Made by a program: the position numbers and the translations under genes. A stretch of DNA of 64,000 bases. Origin: Marivita sp041725935. GTDB taxonomy: Bacteria; Pseudomonadota; Alphaproteobacteria; Rhodobacterales; Rhodobacteraceae. The stretch covers positions 1 through 64,000 of the forward strand of contig JBGRQD010000002.1 in assembly GCA_041725935.1 (NCBI GenBank), read 5' to 3'. The notes beneath the pieces are model-generated. The model searched no databases and was not told the origin of the DNA. It saw only the letters and a list, made by a program, of their open reading frames with translations. Numbering within the stretch: position 1 is the first letter of the stretch; each line of letters starts with the position of its first letter. Shown one piece after another: positions 45,990-55,392 of the stretch.

Positions 45990-46940
45990 ATGACCGAGAC
46001 ACCGACCTCTGCCCTTCTGCTTGGAGCACTTGTAGCGGATGCCGCCAGCCTTGGCCTGCATTGGTTGTATGATCCCGACCGGATCGCTCAGATCGTCGCA
46101 AAGCGCGATGGCTCCGCCGCCTTTGCCCCTGTGGATCCCGCCTTTTTCGACGGCGCGAAGGGCTATTTCGCCCATGGCGCGCGGCAGGCCGGGATGCTGA
46201 CGCAATATGGCGAGGCGCTTTACCTTGCCATGCGCTGCATGATCGACTGCGGCGGGGGGTTCGATGCTAGCGCCCAGCGCAGCGCCTTTGCCGCGCATTT
46301 CGGCGCGGGCGGTGCCTATACCGGCTATATCGACCGCCCAACGCGGGGCGCGCTGGAGCGGATCGCTGCCGAAACCCTGCCCTCGGGGATCGACGACGAT
46401 CAGAACCCGGCTGTAGCCCGCCTGCCGGCCATCGTGGCGACCAGCCATGGATCGCCGGAATTGCTCCGGACCGCCAACGAAGCGATGCAGATCACCAATG
46501 TGAACGATGTGGCCGAGGCGTATAACGCGGTCTTCGCTGAACTGCTGCGCCGCGTGGTGACGGGCACGCCGGTGCAGGATGCGCTCAACGCCGCCGCTGA
46601 CACGGCAAGTGGCGACGTGCGGGACGCGTTGAAGGACGCGCTGACCACCTCCGAGACCGACACAACGGTCTATGCGGGCGAGGTCGGGCGCGCCTGCCAC
46701 CTGCCCACAGCGGGCCCGGTGATGTTTCATGTGCTGCGCTACAGCACCAGCTACACCGACGCGGTGGAGCGCAATATCCTTGCAGCCGGTGACAGCGCCG
46801 GTCGTTCCCTGATGATCGGCGCGGCCATGGGTGCAGCTCACGGGATCGCAACGCCAAAGGGCATTCCACTGGCTTGGGTGTTGAAACTGAGCGAGGGGGC
46901 CGCGATCTGGAAGGCGTGCCGTATGTTGGGGCGCGATTGA
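45990..46940 (+). CDS. ADP-ribosylglycohydrolase-fold protein with altered metal sites
   Basis: 316 residues from ATG 45990 (GAGGAGATCACAG upstream). The fold is indicated by SALLLGALVADAASLGLHWL and by the C-terminal LAAGDSAGRSLMIGAAMGAAHG. In active DraG/ARH3 enzymes the metals are held by a TDDT-type motif and by GDxD; here the first is replaced by GMLTQYGEALY and the second reads GDSAG. It probably belongs to a divergent group whose activity on ADP-ribose is uncertain. No ADP-ribosyltransferase gene is nearby. Confidence 0.8.
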   Translation: MTETPTSALLLGALVADAASLGLHWLYDPDRIAQIVAKRDGSAAFAPVDPAFFDGAKGYFAHGARQAGMLTQYGEALYLAMRCMIDCGGGFDASAQRSAFAAHFGAGGAYTGYIDRPTRGALERIAAETLPSGIDDDQNPAVARLPAIVATSHGSPELLRTANEAMQITNVNDVAEAYNAVFAELLRRVVTGTPVQDALNAAADTASGDVRDALKDALTTSETDTTVYAGEVGRACHLPTAGPVMFHVLRYSTSYTDAVERNILAAGDSAGRSLMIGAAMGAAHGIATPKGIPLAWVLKLSEGAAIWKACRMLGRD

Positions 46941-46996
46941 TCCCGCAGTTTCAGGGCAATCACGCGCCCCACACGGCGCGGCGCATTTTGCATGAA

Positions 46997-47022
46997 CGAA
47001 AATTTCGATGCGTCGATGCATC
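46997..47022. repeat. Decayed, inverted copy of the paired-hairpin repeat
   Basis: CGAAAATTTCG (46997-47007) and GATGCGTCGATGCATC (47007-47022). On the reverse strand this reads GATGCATCGACGCATC followed by a shortened CGAAATTTTCG, matching the order of the intact copies with a few substitutions. It lies 56 nt after the previous stop codon. Confidence 0.4.
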
Positions 47023-47097
47023 CTGCCCCATGCGCCTTCCCCTTGAAACCCCGCAATGGACAGGCGATGTAGAGGCTAGGTCACAGGGGCGCATGAC

Positions 47098-48165
47098 ATG
47101 GCACTTCCCGCTGGGGAACAGTTGAAATATTGGGGCATTTCAGCCGCCGTTGTTGCGGTTGTGCTCTGGTTCCTTGGTGACGTGCTGCTGCCCTTCGTGC
47201 TGGGCGGCGCGATTGCCTATTTCCTCGACCCGGTTGCGGACCGGCTGGAACGTCTGGGTTTCAGCCGTGTCATGGCCACGGCGGTCATCACCGTGTTGGG
47301 GATAGTGGCCTTCGTGGTGCTTCTGTTGCTGGTGATCCCGTCGCTGATCGATCAGGCGCTTGATCTGTTCGACGTGGCGCCTACCCTTTTTGCCAATCTG
47401 CGGGATTTCCTGATCGAGCGGTTCCCCGAGATCATGGACACCGAAAGCCCGCTGCGGCAATCGCTGGTCACTGTCGGCGAGACCATCCAGTCGCGCGGCG
47501 GCGAATTGCTGAACACCGTTCTTAGCTCGGCTGCCGGGATCATCAACATCATCATGCTTTTCGTGATCGTGCCGGTGGTCGCAGTTTACCTGCTGCTGGA
47601 CTGGGACAACATGGTCGCCCGCGTCGATGAACTGCTGCCCCGCGACCACGCGCCCACCATCCGAAAGCTGGCCGCCGATATCGACAAAACGTTGGCCAGT
47701 TTCATCCGCGGCATGGGCACGGTCTGCATCATCCTCGGCACATATTACGCGGTTGCGCTCATGGTGATCGGGCTGCAATTCGGCCTTGTGGTCGGGTTCG
47801 TGGCGGGGCTTGTGACCTTCATCCCCTATCTGGGCGCGCTGATCGGCGGGGCGCTGGCCATCGGGCTGGCGCTGTTCCAGTTCTGGGGCGACTGGCTGAC
47901 CATCGGCCTTGTCGCGGGCGTATTCGTGCTCGGTCAGGTGATCGAAGGCAATGTGCTCACGCCCAAGCTGGTGGGATCATCGGTGGGGTTGCACCCGGTC
48001 TGGCTGATCCTTGCGCTGTCGATCTTCGGCACGCTGTTCGGCTTTGTCGGCATGCTGGTCGCGGTGCCTGTCGCCGCATCGATCGGCGTGGTCACGCGGT
48101 TTGCGGCAGACCGATATCTTCACAGCCGCCTCTATCGTGGGCTGAGTGACCGGGACACGAAATAA
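47098..48165 (+). CDS. perM: AI-2E family transporter (PerM-like permease)
   Basis: 355 residues with about eight membrane segments in the PerM arrangement: two near the N-terminus (WGISAAVVAVVLWFLGDVLL, then FVLGGAIAYFLDPVADRL), a soluble middle region, and a hydrophobic C-terminal half (YYAVALMVIGLQFGLVVGFV; GNVLTPKLVGSSVGLHPVWL). Inner-membrane permease; the substrate is not known for most members. Its stop is directly followed by the hdaA ATG. Confidence 0.9.
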   Translation: MALPAGEQLKYWGISAAVVAVVLWFLGDVLLPFVLGGAIAYFLDPVADRLERLGFSRVMATAVITVLGIVAFVVLLLLVIPSLIDQALDLFDVAPTLFANLRDFLIERFPEIMDTESPLRQSLVTVGETIQSRGGELLNTVLSSAAGIINIIMLFVIVPVVAVYLLLDWDNMVARVDELLPRDHAPTIRKLAADIDKTLASFIRGMGTVCIILGTYYAVALMVIGLQFGLVVGFVAGLVTFIPYLGALIGGALAIGLALFQFWGDWLTIGLVAGVFVLGQVIEGNVLTPKLVGSSVGLHPVWLILALSIFGTLFGFVGMLVAVPVAASIGVVTRFAADRYLHSRLYRGLSDRDTK

Positions 48166-48861
48166 ATGGCCCTCCAGATGAAATTCGACATTCCGGCGCG
48201 GCCTGCGCTGGGGCGCGGAGACTTTTACGTCACCCACAGCAATGCCGTGGCGCTGGGGCTGGTGGACACTTGGCCGAACTGGCCCAACGGCAAGCTGGTG
48301 CTGGTCGGTCCGCACGGGTCCGGCAAGACGCATCTGGCGCATGTCTGGTGCGCCGAAAGCGGCGCGCAGATGATCGCGGCTCAGGATATTGCCTCTGCGG
48401 ATGTGCCGACACTGGCCGATGGTCCCGTCTGCGTCGAAGACGTGGAACGGATCGCGGGTGATACCGCTGCCGAAGAGGCGCTGTTTCACCTGCACAACCT
48501 CGTGTTGGCAAACGGTCATTCGATGCTGCTCACCGCGCCGCGTCCGCCGTCGACATGGGCGATCCGCTTGCCCGATCTGGCCAGCCGGATGGCGGGCACG
48601 ACCTTGGCCAAGATGGCCACGCCGGACGATATCCTGCTGTCAGCCGTGCTGGCAAAGCTGTTCGCCGATCGCCAGATCGTGCCGATGCCCGACGTGATTC
48701 CCTATCTGGTCCGCTGGATGCCCCGGTCCTTCGAGGCGGCGGGTCAGGTCGTCGCGCATCTGGACACCGAAGCGTTAGGCACTCCGAAAGGAGTGACGCG
48801 GATGCTGGCCCGCACGGCACTGGCCGACCTTGAATTCCACGAAGAAACGGCGTCAGACTAG
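48166..48861 (+). CDS. hdaA: DnaA-related replication-control ATPase HdaA
   Basis: 231 residues. Walker A is LVLVGPHGSGKTHLAHVW, with a weak Walker B (PVCVEDVERIAG) and an arginine-finger-like LPDLASRM. It lacks the DnaA N-terminus and DNA-binding domain, as expected for Hda/HdaA, which stimulates ATP hydrolysis by DnaA on the sliding clamp to prevent re-initiation. QMKFDIPARPALG at the N-terminus fits the clamp-binding QxxF-type motif. It lies between perM and ppk. Confidence 0.88.
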   Translation: MALQMKFDIPARPALGRGDFYVTHSNAVALGLVDTWPNWPNGKLVLVGPHGSGKTHLAHVWCAESGAQMIAAQDIASADVPTLADGPVCVEDVERIAGDTAAEEALFHLHNLVLANGHSMLLTAPRPPSTWAIRLPDLASRMAGTTLAKMATPDDILLSAVLAKLFADRQIVPMPDVIPYLVRWMPRSFEAAGQVVAHLDTEALGTPKGVTRMLARTALADLEFHEETASD

Positions 48862-48888
48862 TGGTTTAGGGTGAGGCCCTCAGGCAAG

Positions 48889-48906
48889 GTGTCACCAAAC
48901 TGTCAC
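48889..48906 (+). promoter_or_regulatory. Pho-box-like direct repeat upstream of ppk
   Basis: GTGTCAC-CAAA-CTGTCAC: two 7-mers at an 11-bp period, matching the PhoB-box pattern. It ends 22 nt before the ppk ATG, after the hdaA stop, so it would give ppk its own phosphate-controlled promoter. Confidence 0.6.
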
Positions 48907-48928
48907 GCGCCACCGCTAAGGGACACCG

Positions 48929-51103
48929 ATGAACAGCGCCGATTTCCTCAACGCCCCGCTTCCCGATCCGACGGTTCTTGCCGATCTGGACATGACCGGC
49001 CCCGGCCGGTACTTCAACCGCGAGATGTCGTGGCTGGGCTTCAACTGGCGCGTGCTCGAAGAGGCCGAGAACCCGCGCGTGCCGCTGCTCGAACGGCTGC
49101 GCTTCGTGTCGATTTCGGCGGCCAACCTTGACGAATTCTACACCGTGCGTGTCGCCGGTCTGCGCGAACTGGCGCAGGCGGGCAATGTGACACCGTCCGA
49201 TGACGGGTTAACCCCGGCGGAACAGCTTGTGCTGATCAACGAGGATGCGCGCAAGCTGATGGCGTCACAGCAGCGCGTGCTGGCCGATCTGCGCAGCAAG
49301 ATGGAGGCCGAGGGTATATCCATCGTCTCGCGCGACGGCTTGAGCGACGCGGATCTCGCCTTTCTCGAAGACGTTTTCCTGAATCAGGTTTTCCCGGTCC
49401 TGTCACCGCTGGCCATCGACCCGGCCCACCCGTTCCCGTTCATCGCCAACAACGGCTATTGCCTTGCCCTGCAGCTGGAACGGCGCAAGGACCGGACCGG
49501 GTTGCAGGCGCTCTTGCCGATCCCGGCCCAGGTCGCGCGTTTCGTGGCGCTGCCACCCGAAGACGGTGCGCGCCGGTTCCTGTTTCTCGAAGACGTGCTG
49601 CTCTTGCATTTCGACCGGCTGTTCCCCGGCTACAAGCTGCGGGACCATTTCGGTTTCCGGGTGCTGCGCGACAGCGATATCGAGGTCGAGGAAGAGGCCG
49701 AAGACCTCGTGCGCGAATTCGAAGTTGCCCTGAAGCGCCGCCGCCGCGGTGAGGTCGTGCGCCTGACCATCACAAGCGGAGCGCCCGATGCCCTGCGCGG
49801 GACCGTGATGCGCGAATTGCGGGTGCGTGAAGACGATGTGATCGAACTGAACGGCATGATCGGTGCCGCCGACCTCAAGGAACTGGTGCTCGACAGCCGT
49901 CCTGACCTGCTCTGGCCCATATTCACGCCGCGCGTCCCCGAACGGGTGCAGGATTTCGACGGCGACATGTTCGAGGCGATCAAGCAGAAGGACATGCTGC
50001 TGCACCACCCCTACGAGACCTTCGACATGGTGGTGCGGTTCCTGTCGCAGGCCGCACGTGACCCCGACGTGGTGGCGATCAAGCAGACGCTCTACCGCAC
50101 CTCGCGCCAGTCGCCCATCGTGGCCGCGCTCTGCGAAGCAGCCGAAGATGGCAAATCCGTCACCGCGCTGGTCGAGTTGAAGGCCCGCTTCGACGAAGCC
50201 GCGAACATCCGCCAGTCGCGCAGGTTGGAACGGGCGGGCGCGCATGTGGTCTACGGCTTCCTTGACTGGAAGACCCACGCCAAGATCTCGGTCGTGGTGC
50301 GCCGCGAGGGCGACAAGCTGGTCACCTATACGCATTACGGCACCGGCAATTATCACCCGATCACCGCCACGATCTATACCGATCTGAGCTTTTTCACCTG
50401 TGACGCATCACTCGGGCGCGATGCGACCAAGGTTTTCAACTACCTGTCGGGCTATGCCCTGCCGGACGGTCTGGAAAACCTGAGCATCTCGCCGCATTCG
50501 CTCAAGCCAAAGATGCTCGAGATGATCGCCGCAGAGGCGGAACACGCCCGTGCGGGCAAACCGGCGCAGATCTGGATCAAGATGAATTCGTTGATCGAGC
50601 CCGACATGATCGACGCGCTTTATGCAGCCAGTCAGGCCGGGGTGAAGATCGACTGCATCATCCGCGGGATCTGCGGCGTGCGTCCGGGCGTGAAAGGGCT
50701 TAGCGAGAACATCCGCGTCAAGTCCATCGTCGGGCGGTTCCTCGAACATTCGCGCATCGCGTGTTTCGGCAATGGTTACGGGCTGCCACACAAGAAATCA
50801 CGGGTCTTCATGTCCTCGGCGGACTGGATGGGGCGCAACCTGACGCGTCGCGTGGAAACACTGGTCGAGATCGAGAACGCCACCGTGAAGGCGCAGATCG
50901 TCAGCCAGATCATGGCGGCCAACCTGGCCGACGTGGCGCAAAGCTGGGTCATGCAGCCCGATGGCCGGTTTGTCCGCGCGACATGGGACGAAGGCGATTT
51001 CGCCTTCAACTGCCACCGTTTTTTCATGGAGAACCCGTCACTGTCGGGTCGCGGATCGGCAGGCGCATCAGACGTGCCCAAGCTCACGCACACCGAGGAT
51101 TAG
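48929..51103 (+). CDS. ppk: Polyphosphate kinase 1
   Basis: Builds polyphosphate reversibly from ATP. 724 residues with all PPK1 parts: N-terminal helical domain (PGRYFNREMSWLGFNWRVLEE), the head domain, and two phospholipase D-like catalytic domains. The autophosphorylated His is His469 in THYGTGNYHP. ATG 48929 follows AAGGGA; translation could also begin at Met22 (MTGPGRYFNRE), since the first residues are poorly conserved. With the Pho-box-like repeat upstream and ppx 1.1 kb downstream, it forms a polyphosphate module. Confidence 0.97.
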   Translation: MNSADFLNAPLPDPTVLADLDMTGPGRYFNREMSWLGFNWRVLEEAENPRVPLLERLRFVSISAANLDEFYTVRVAGLRELAQAGNVTPSDDGLTPAEQLVLINEDARKLMASQQRVLADLRSKMEAEGISIVSRDGLSDADLAFLEDVFLNQVFPVLSPLAIDPAHPFPFIANNGYCLALQLERRKDRTGLQALLPIPAQVARFVALPPEDGARRFLFLEDVLLLHFDRLFPGYKLRDHFGFRVLRDSDIEVEEEAEDLVREFEVALKRRRRGEVVRLTITSGAPDALRGTVMRELRVREDDVIELNGMIGAADLKELVLDSRPDLLWPIFTPRVPERVQDFDGDMFEAIKQKDMLLHHPYETFDMVVRFLSQAARDPDVVAIKQTLYRTSRQSPIVAALCEAAEDGKSVTALVELKARFDEAANIRQSRRLERAGAHVVYGFLDWKTHAKISVVVRREGDKLVTYTHYGTGNYHPITATIYTDLSFFTCDASLGRDATKVFNYLSGYALPDGLENLSISPHSLKPKMLEMIAAEAEHARAGKPAQIWIKMNSLIEPDMIDALYAASQAGVKIDCIIRGICGVRPGVKGLSENIRVKSIVGRFLEHSRIACFGNGYGLPHKKSRVFMSSADWMGRNLTRRVETLVEIENATVKAQIVSQIMAANLADVAQSWVMQPDGRFVRATWDEGDFAFNCHRFFMENPSLSGRGSAGASDVPKLTHTED

Positions 51104-51111
51104 GGCGAAGA

Positions 51112-52029
51112 TCAACGCCCGTGTTTGTGGGGCAAGAGGATCGCATAAAGCGCAGAATTGACGGGGGCATCGACCCCGGCCTGTGCCGCCAGCCGTGCTG
51201 CTGCCCCCGACACCCAGTCAATCTCAAGCGGTCGGCCATGTTCGATATCGATCGCCGTCGAGGCCCGACCCTGCGCCGGGAAAGACAGCATGCTCGCCCA
51301 GACCTGCTCTTCGATGTCGTCATCGAGCGCCACGCCGAGCGCCCGTCCGATCCCGGCGGTCTCTGACAGCGCGCGTTTGAACAGCGCCTCCAGTTCGGGC
51401 GTCTCGCGCAGCTCTCCCACCGTGCAGCGCCCTGCCGCCGTCACACCCGACAGCGCGGAGAAAAGCACGAATTTCGACCACAGTTCCCTGACGATATCGT
51501 CGGTCTCGGGCGCGGAAGACCCCGCATCGTTGATCGCCGCCCGCAGCGCATCGACCCGTGCGGACGGGCGGCTGTCGCGTTCGGCAAAGATGAAGGAATG
51601 GAATCCGCCGGTCTGGGTAATGACACCGGGGGCGGAAATGGTGGTCGAGACCCGCGCCACCCCATTGCCGACATTGTGTTCCGGCAGGATGCGGATCAGC
51701 CGGTCCGACGCCTCCACCCCGTTCAGGAAAGGCACCACAAGGGTCTCGGGCCCGAGCATCGGCAGACAGGCCCGCGCCGCGTCTTCCAGCGCGTCGCCCT
51801 TGACGCCAAAGATGATGGCATCAACCAGGCCCACGTCTTCGGGCCGGTCGGTTGCGATGTGAGGATAGGCGGTCTCGGACCCGGTCGCACTGTCCAGCCG
51901 CAGGCCATTTTCGCGGATCGCGGCAAGATGCGCGCCCCGCGCAATGGTCGCAACGCTGTGACCTGCAAGGGCCAGTTTGACGGCCAGAAACCCGCCGATC
52001 CCGCCCGTGGCCATGGTGGCAATCCGCAT
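51112..52029 (-). CDS. Ketopantoate reductase family oxidoreductase
   Basis: 305 residues, start ATG 52029 behind AAGGAGAACAGG. N-terminal Rossmann fold with GGIGGFLAVKLALAGH, and the C-terminal helical ketopantoate-reductase domain (ELWSKFVLFSALSGVTAAGR, with the Lys expected to be catalytic, and later IDIEHGRPLEIDWVSGA). PanE reduces ketopantoate to pantoate for coenzyme A, but this family has several members of other or unknown substrate, so I do not call it panE. It is inserted in antisense orientation between ppk and ppx. Confidence 0.85.
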   Translation of the reverse strand: MRIATMATGGIGGFLAVKLALAGHSVATIARGAHLAAIRENGLRLDSATGSETAYPHIATDRPEDVGLVDAIIFGVKGDALEDAARACLPMLGPETLVVPFLNGVEASDRLIRILPEHNVGNGVARVSTTISAPGVITQTGGFHSFIFAERDSRPSARVDALRAAINDAGSSAPETDDIVRELWSKFVLFSALSGVTAAGRCTVGELRETPELEALFKRALSETAGIGRALGVALDDDIEEQVWASMLSFPAQGRASTAIDIEHGRPLEIDWVSGAAARLAAQAGVDAPVNSALYAILLPHKHGR

Positions 52030-52217
52030 CCTGTTCTCCTTGCGTCACCCTCGTTTCACGCGCTCCAGCATGGCGCATAATCATCTGATCGGAAAGGCTT
52101 TGATTGCCGCCACGTCCCATCGTTTTACACCTGAGAAAGCCCCGATCACGCGTCGAGTTTTCTTGACCTTCCGCCCCCTCTTTGACACGGTGCCCGCGAC
52201 CTTGACCGGGAGGCTCC

Positions 52218-53765
52218 ATGGACGGAACCATCGACTCCGATCACGACCCGTCGGGCCCGTTCGGGCGCCCCCTGTTCGACGATCCGCAGGCGCGTGCATT
52301 GTCCCGCGTGGGGGTGATCGACATCGGGTCGAACTCGGTCCGTCTTGTCGTGTTCGACGGTGCGGCACGGTCTCCGGCCTATTTCTACAACGAAAAGCTG
52401 ATGTGCGCCCTGGGCGCGGGTATGTCCGAAACCGGGCGCTTGAATCCCGAAGGCCGCCACCGCGCGCTGCAGGCGCTCAAGCGGTTTCAGGCCCTGGCAC
52501 AGGGCATGAACCTGCCGCCGCTCAGCGTCGTGGCGACGGCAGCGGTGCGCGAGGCCGAGGACGGGTCGGAGTTCCTTGAGGATGTGCTGCGCGAAACCGG
52601 GCTGCGGATCTGGGTGATCGGCGGCGACGAAGAGGCGCGGCTTTCCGCACAGGGTGTTTTGCTGGGCTGGCCCGGCAGCTACGGGCTCGTCTGTGACATC
52701 GGCGGGTCGTCGATGGAACTGGCCGAAATCTCGGGCGGTCTTGTCGGACGCAGGATCAGCTCCAACCTCGGACCACTCAAACTGCGCGATCTGAAGGGCG
52801 GTCAGAAAGGGCGTGACCAGCACATCAAGGACGTGATGGCCAAACTGTCCGAACATATGGGCCCGCAGCGCGACCGTCTGTTTCTTGTCGGCGGGTCATG
52901 GCGCGCGATTGCGCGGATCGACATGCACCGGCGCAACTATCCGCTGCACGTGCTGCACGAATACCGGATGGACAAGAAAGCGGTGAACCAGACCGTGAAG
53001 TTCATCAAGTCCTGCGATCTGGAAGAGCTGCGCCAGGCCTGCGGCGTGTCCAATGCGCGGATGGAACTGGTGCCCTACGCGGTCGATGTTCTCAAGCGGC
53101 TGGTGCAGACCTTCAAACCCAAGGACATCGCGATTTCCAGCTATGGCATCCGTGAGGGGCTGCTGTATGAACAGATGCCGCAGGACCTGCGAGACCGTGA
53201 TCCGCTGATCGAGGCCTGCCGCTTTGCCGAGGCCAAGGATGCGCGCCTGCCCGGGTTCGGCAAGAAACTGTTCCGCTTTGTCACGCCGCTGTTTTCCGGC
53301 GCGGACCCGGCGCGGATGCGGCTGATCAAGGCCGCCTGCCTTCTGCATGACGTCAGCTGGCGCGCCCATCCCGATTACCGGGCTGAGACCTGTTTCGACA
53401 ACGCCACCCGCGCCAATCTGGGTGGGCTGAAACATTCCGAACGCGTGTTCCTCGGGTTGGCGCTGCTGCACCGCTACAAGAACAAGCGCGAGGGCACCCG
53501 GTTCGAGGAACTGGAGGGGCTTTTGTCAGAGAAGGCGACACTGGACGCCGAAGTGCTGGGCAAGGCGCTGCGGTTCGGGTCGATGCTGTGGATGTCGGAT
53601 GCCAGCGCAGATGGCACCGCGCTGGAATGGCGCCCGCGCAAGAAACTGCTGCGGCTCAAGCTGACCAAATCGTCCTCTCCGCTTTATGGCGAGGTGGCAG
53701 AGGCGCGGTTCCAGTCACTGGCGACGTCGCTGGGGGCGCAAACCGAAGTGGTTGTTCGGCGGTAG
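52218..53765 (+). CDS. ppx: Exopolyphosphatase (Ppx/GppA family)
   Basis: 515 residues from ATG 52218 (GGGAGG upstream). Actin-like ATPase fold: GVIDIGSNSVRLVVFDG (phosphate loop 1), VVATAAVREAEDG, and LVCDIGGSSMELAEI (phosphate loop 2). The C-terminal helical region has an HD-like segment (ACLLHDVSWRAHPDYR). It releases phosphate from polyphosphate ends or hydrolyses pppGpp; the pairing with ppk favours polyphosphate. Confidence 0.93.
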   Translation: MDGTIDSDHDPSGPFGRPLFDDPQARALSRVGVIDIGSNSVRLVVFDGAARSPAYFYNEKLMCALGAGMSETGRLNPEGRHRALQALKRFQALAQGMNLPPLSVVATAAVREAEDGSEFLEDVLRETGLRIWVIGGDEEARLSAQGVLLGWPGSYGLVCDIGGSSMELAEISGGLVGRRISSNLGPLKLRDLKGGQKGRDQHIKDVMAKLSEHMGPQRDRLFLVGGSWRAIARIDMHRRNYPLHVLHEYRMDKKAVNQTVKFIKSCDLEELRQACGVSNARMELVPYAVDVLKRLVQTFKPKDIAISSYGIREGLLYEQMPQDLRDRDPLIEACRFAEAKDARLPGFGKKLFRFVTPLFSGADPARMRLIKAACLLHDVSWRAHPDYRAETCFDNATRANLGGLKHSERVFLGLALLHRYKNKREGTRFEELEGLLSEKATLDAEVLGKALRFGSMLWMSDASADGTALEWRPRKKLLRLKLTKSSSPLYGEVAEARFQSLATSLGAQTEVVVRR

Positions 53766-53796
53766 CGGACGCGTCAATGCGCCCACGCTGTTTACC
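53766..53796. repeat. Decayed copy of the paired-hairpin repeat after ppx
   Basis: Begins right after the ppx stop. GCGGACGCGTCAATGCGCCC resembles the first stem of copy 3 (GCGGATGCGTCAACGCATCC) with transitions at several positions, and GCTGTTTACC follows where the second hairpin would be, so pairing is lost. Confidence 0.4.
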
Positions 53797-53808
53797 GATG
53801 GATGGAAG

Positions 53809-55107
53809 TCACAGCTCCGGCCCGCCCTGTTCGACAACGCGGCGGATTCGACGCACGGCAAACCAGACCAGCAGCACCACAGGGATCGTCGCCACAGCCG
53901 TTACCGCCCCCTTGGTGATGCCAAGCAGATCGGCAACCGGGTAGAGCAGGTATCCAGCAAGCGACACGGCGTAGTAGCTGATCGCCACCACTGACAAGCC
54001 TTCGACGGTCTTTTGCAACCGCAATTGCATGTCCGCGCGTTGGTTCATGCTTTCGAGCAATTGCTGGTTCTGCGCCGACCGCGCCACCTCGACCCGCGTG
54101 CGGAGCAGGTCACCTGCACGAACAGCCCGCGCGGCCATGGCCGACAGGCGGCGTTCGGCAGATTTCACCGTCCGCATCGCCGGATCGTAGCGGCGTGTCA
54201 TGAATTCGGCAAAGGTCTGGCGACCCTCGAACCGCTCTTCGCGCAGCACAGAAACGCGCTGTTCGACGATTGCCTCGTAGGCACCGGTCGCACCAAAGCG
54301 GAACGAGGTCTGCGCCGACAGGCTTTCCAGTTCCGCCGACACGGCCAGAAGCGATTTCAGACGGTCCTCTTCCTGCCCGTCGCCATGGGTCATCGCCGCC
54401 ATCAGAAGGTTCAGCTCATTGTCGATCTCGCCCATCCGCGGGCCCATTTCGCGCACGCGGGTGAAGCCCAGCATGGACATTGTCTTGTAGGTCTCGATCT
54501 CGCAGAGCCGTTGCACGATACGCCCCACGCGACGGCGGCCGATGCCTTTGCTGACGAAACAGCTAAAGCGCAGATGCCCCGCCGGATCGATGCGGAAATC
54601 GCCCGCCACGATGGCATCGTCATCCAGCACGCGGCTCACGGCAAGGCTTTCGGGCACGAACCAGTCGGACAGGTTCTGCGAGATCGTCGCTTCGTCCGGA
54701 CGGTCCTCGACGCGGATCAGCGCCGAGGTGATGCGCACGCCGGGGGCCGAGGCCAGCCAGGGTTCGGGAAACACGTCCATATCCGCCGGATCGAAAGGCC
54801 GGTCGGGCATGCCATTGAGAAACACCGTGTAAGTCACGAATTCGGTGTGTTGTTCCCATTTCAGCGTGTGTTGGCCGATCTGGCCGGAAAAATGCGTGGC
54901 ACCCGGCTGCGGATGCGTGGTGCCGTAGCGATCCAGCAGCGCCTTGAGGTGGTCGAGGTCCAGCGTCTTGTCACGCGCGGCAGCTGCCTTGGGCTTTTTC
55001 AGCGCAAGATACACAGCGCGACAGGGCGCTTCGAGCGCCGGAAACGGCCGAGCGTGGAGTTCGTTCGAAAGCGCATAACGCAGTGGGTGATCTTCGATGG
55101 GTGCCAT
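53809..55107 (-). CDS. DUF3422 family membrane-anchored protein
   Basis: 432 residues from ATG 55107 (MAPIEDHPLRYALSNELHARPFP); a TTG at 55122 is less likely. The DUF3422 body is soluble with a long coiled region (QNQQLLESMNQRADMQLRLQ) before two C-terminal membrane helices (LSVVAISYYAVSLAGYLLYP and AVTAVATIPVVLLVWFAVRR). So the large domain hangs from the inner membrane by its C-terminus. No activity is known to me. Converges with ppx, 43 nt apart. Confidence 0.85.
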   Translation of the reverse strand: MAPIEDHPLRYALSNELHARPFPALEAPCRAVYLALKKPKAAAARDKTLDLDHLKALLDRYGTTHPQPGATHFSGQIGQHTLKWEQHTEFVTYTVFLNGMPDRPFDPADMDVFPEPWLASAPGVRITSALIRVEDRPDEATISQNLSDWFVPESLAVSRVLDDDAIVAGDFRIDPAGHLRFSCFVSKGIGRRRVGRIVQRLCEIETYKTMSMLGFTRVREMGPRMGEIDNELNLLMAAMTHGDGQEEDRLKSLLAVSAELESLSAQTSFRFGATGAYEAIVEQRVSVLREERFEGRQTFAEFMTRRYDPAMRTVKSAERRLSAMAARAVRAGDLLRTRVEVARSAQNQQLLESMNQRADMQLRLQKTVEGLSVVAISYYAVSLAGYLLYPVADLLGITKGAVTAVATIPVVLLVWFAVRRIRRVVEQGGPEL

Positions 55108-55392
55108 GGGTCGGTCTTTCAAATTTAATTGTCACTTAGGCCCGTCATTTGGCCAAGTAAAGAAAATTTCCTGAATTTTCAGTATTTTACCAGTATCCAA
55201 CAGTATGCATTAGCTCACCTGCCGCAGCACTGCGCAGGGTGCCCGTGCAACAGGCGGGTTGGAAAACCCTTCCAGTTCAATGATCTGAAACGGTTTTTGC
55301 GCTGCATCAACGCGCGCCGTCCCCACGCGGCCCATGATCGCCGCGTCCAGCGGGGAACCTGCTGTGACACATCGGCAGCAACGGAGCGGATC

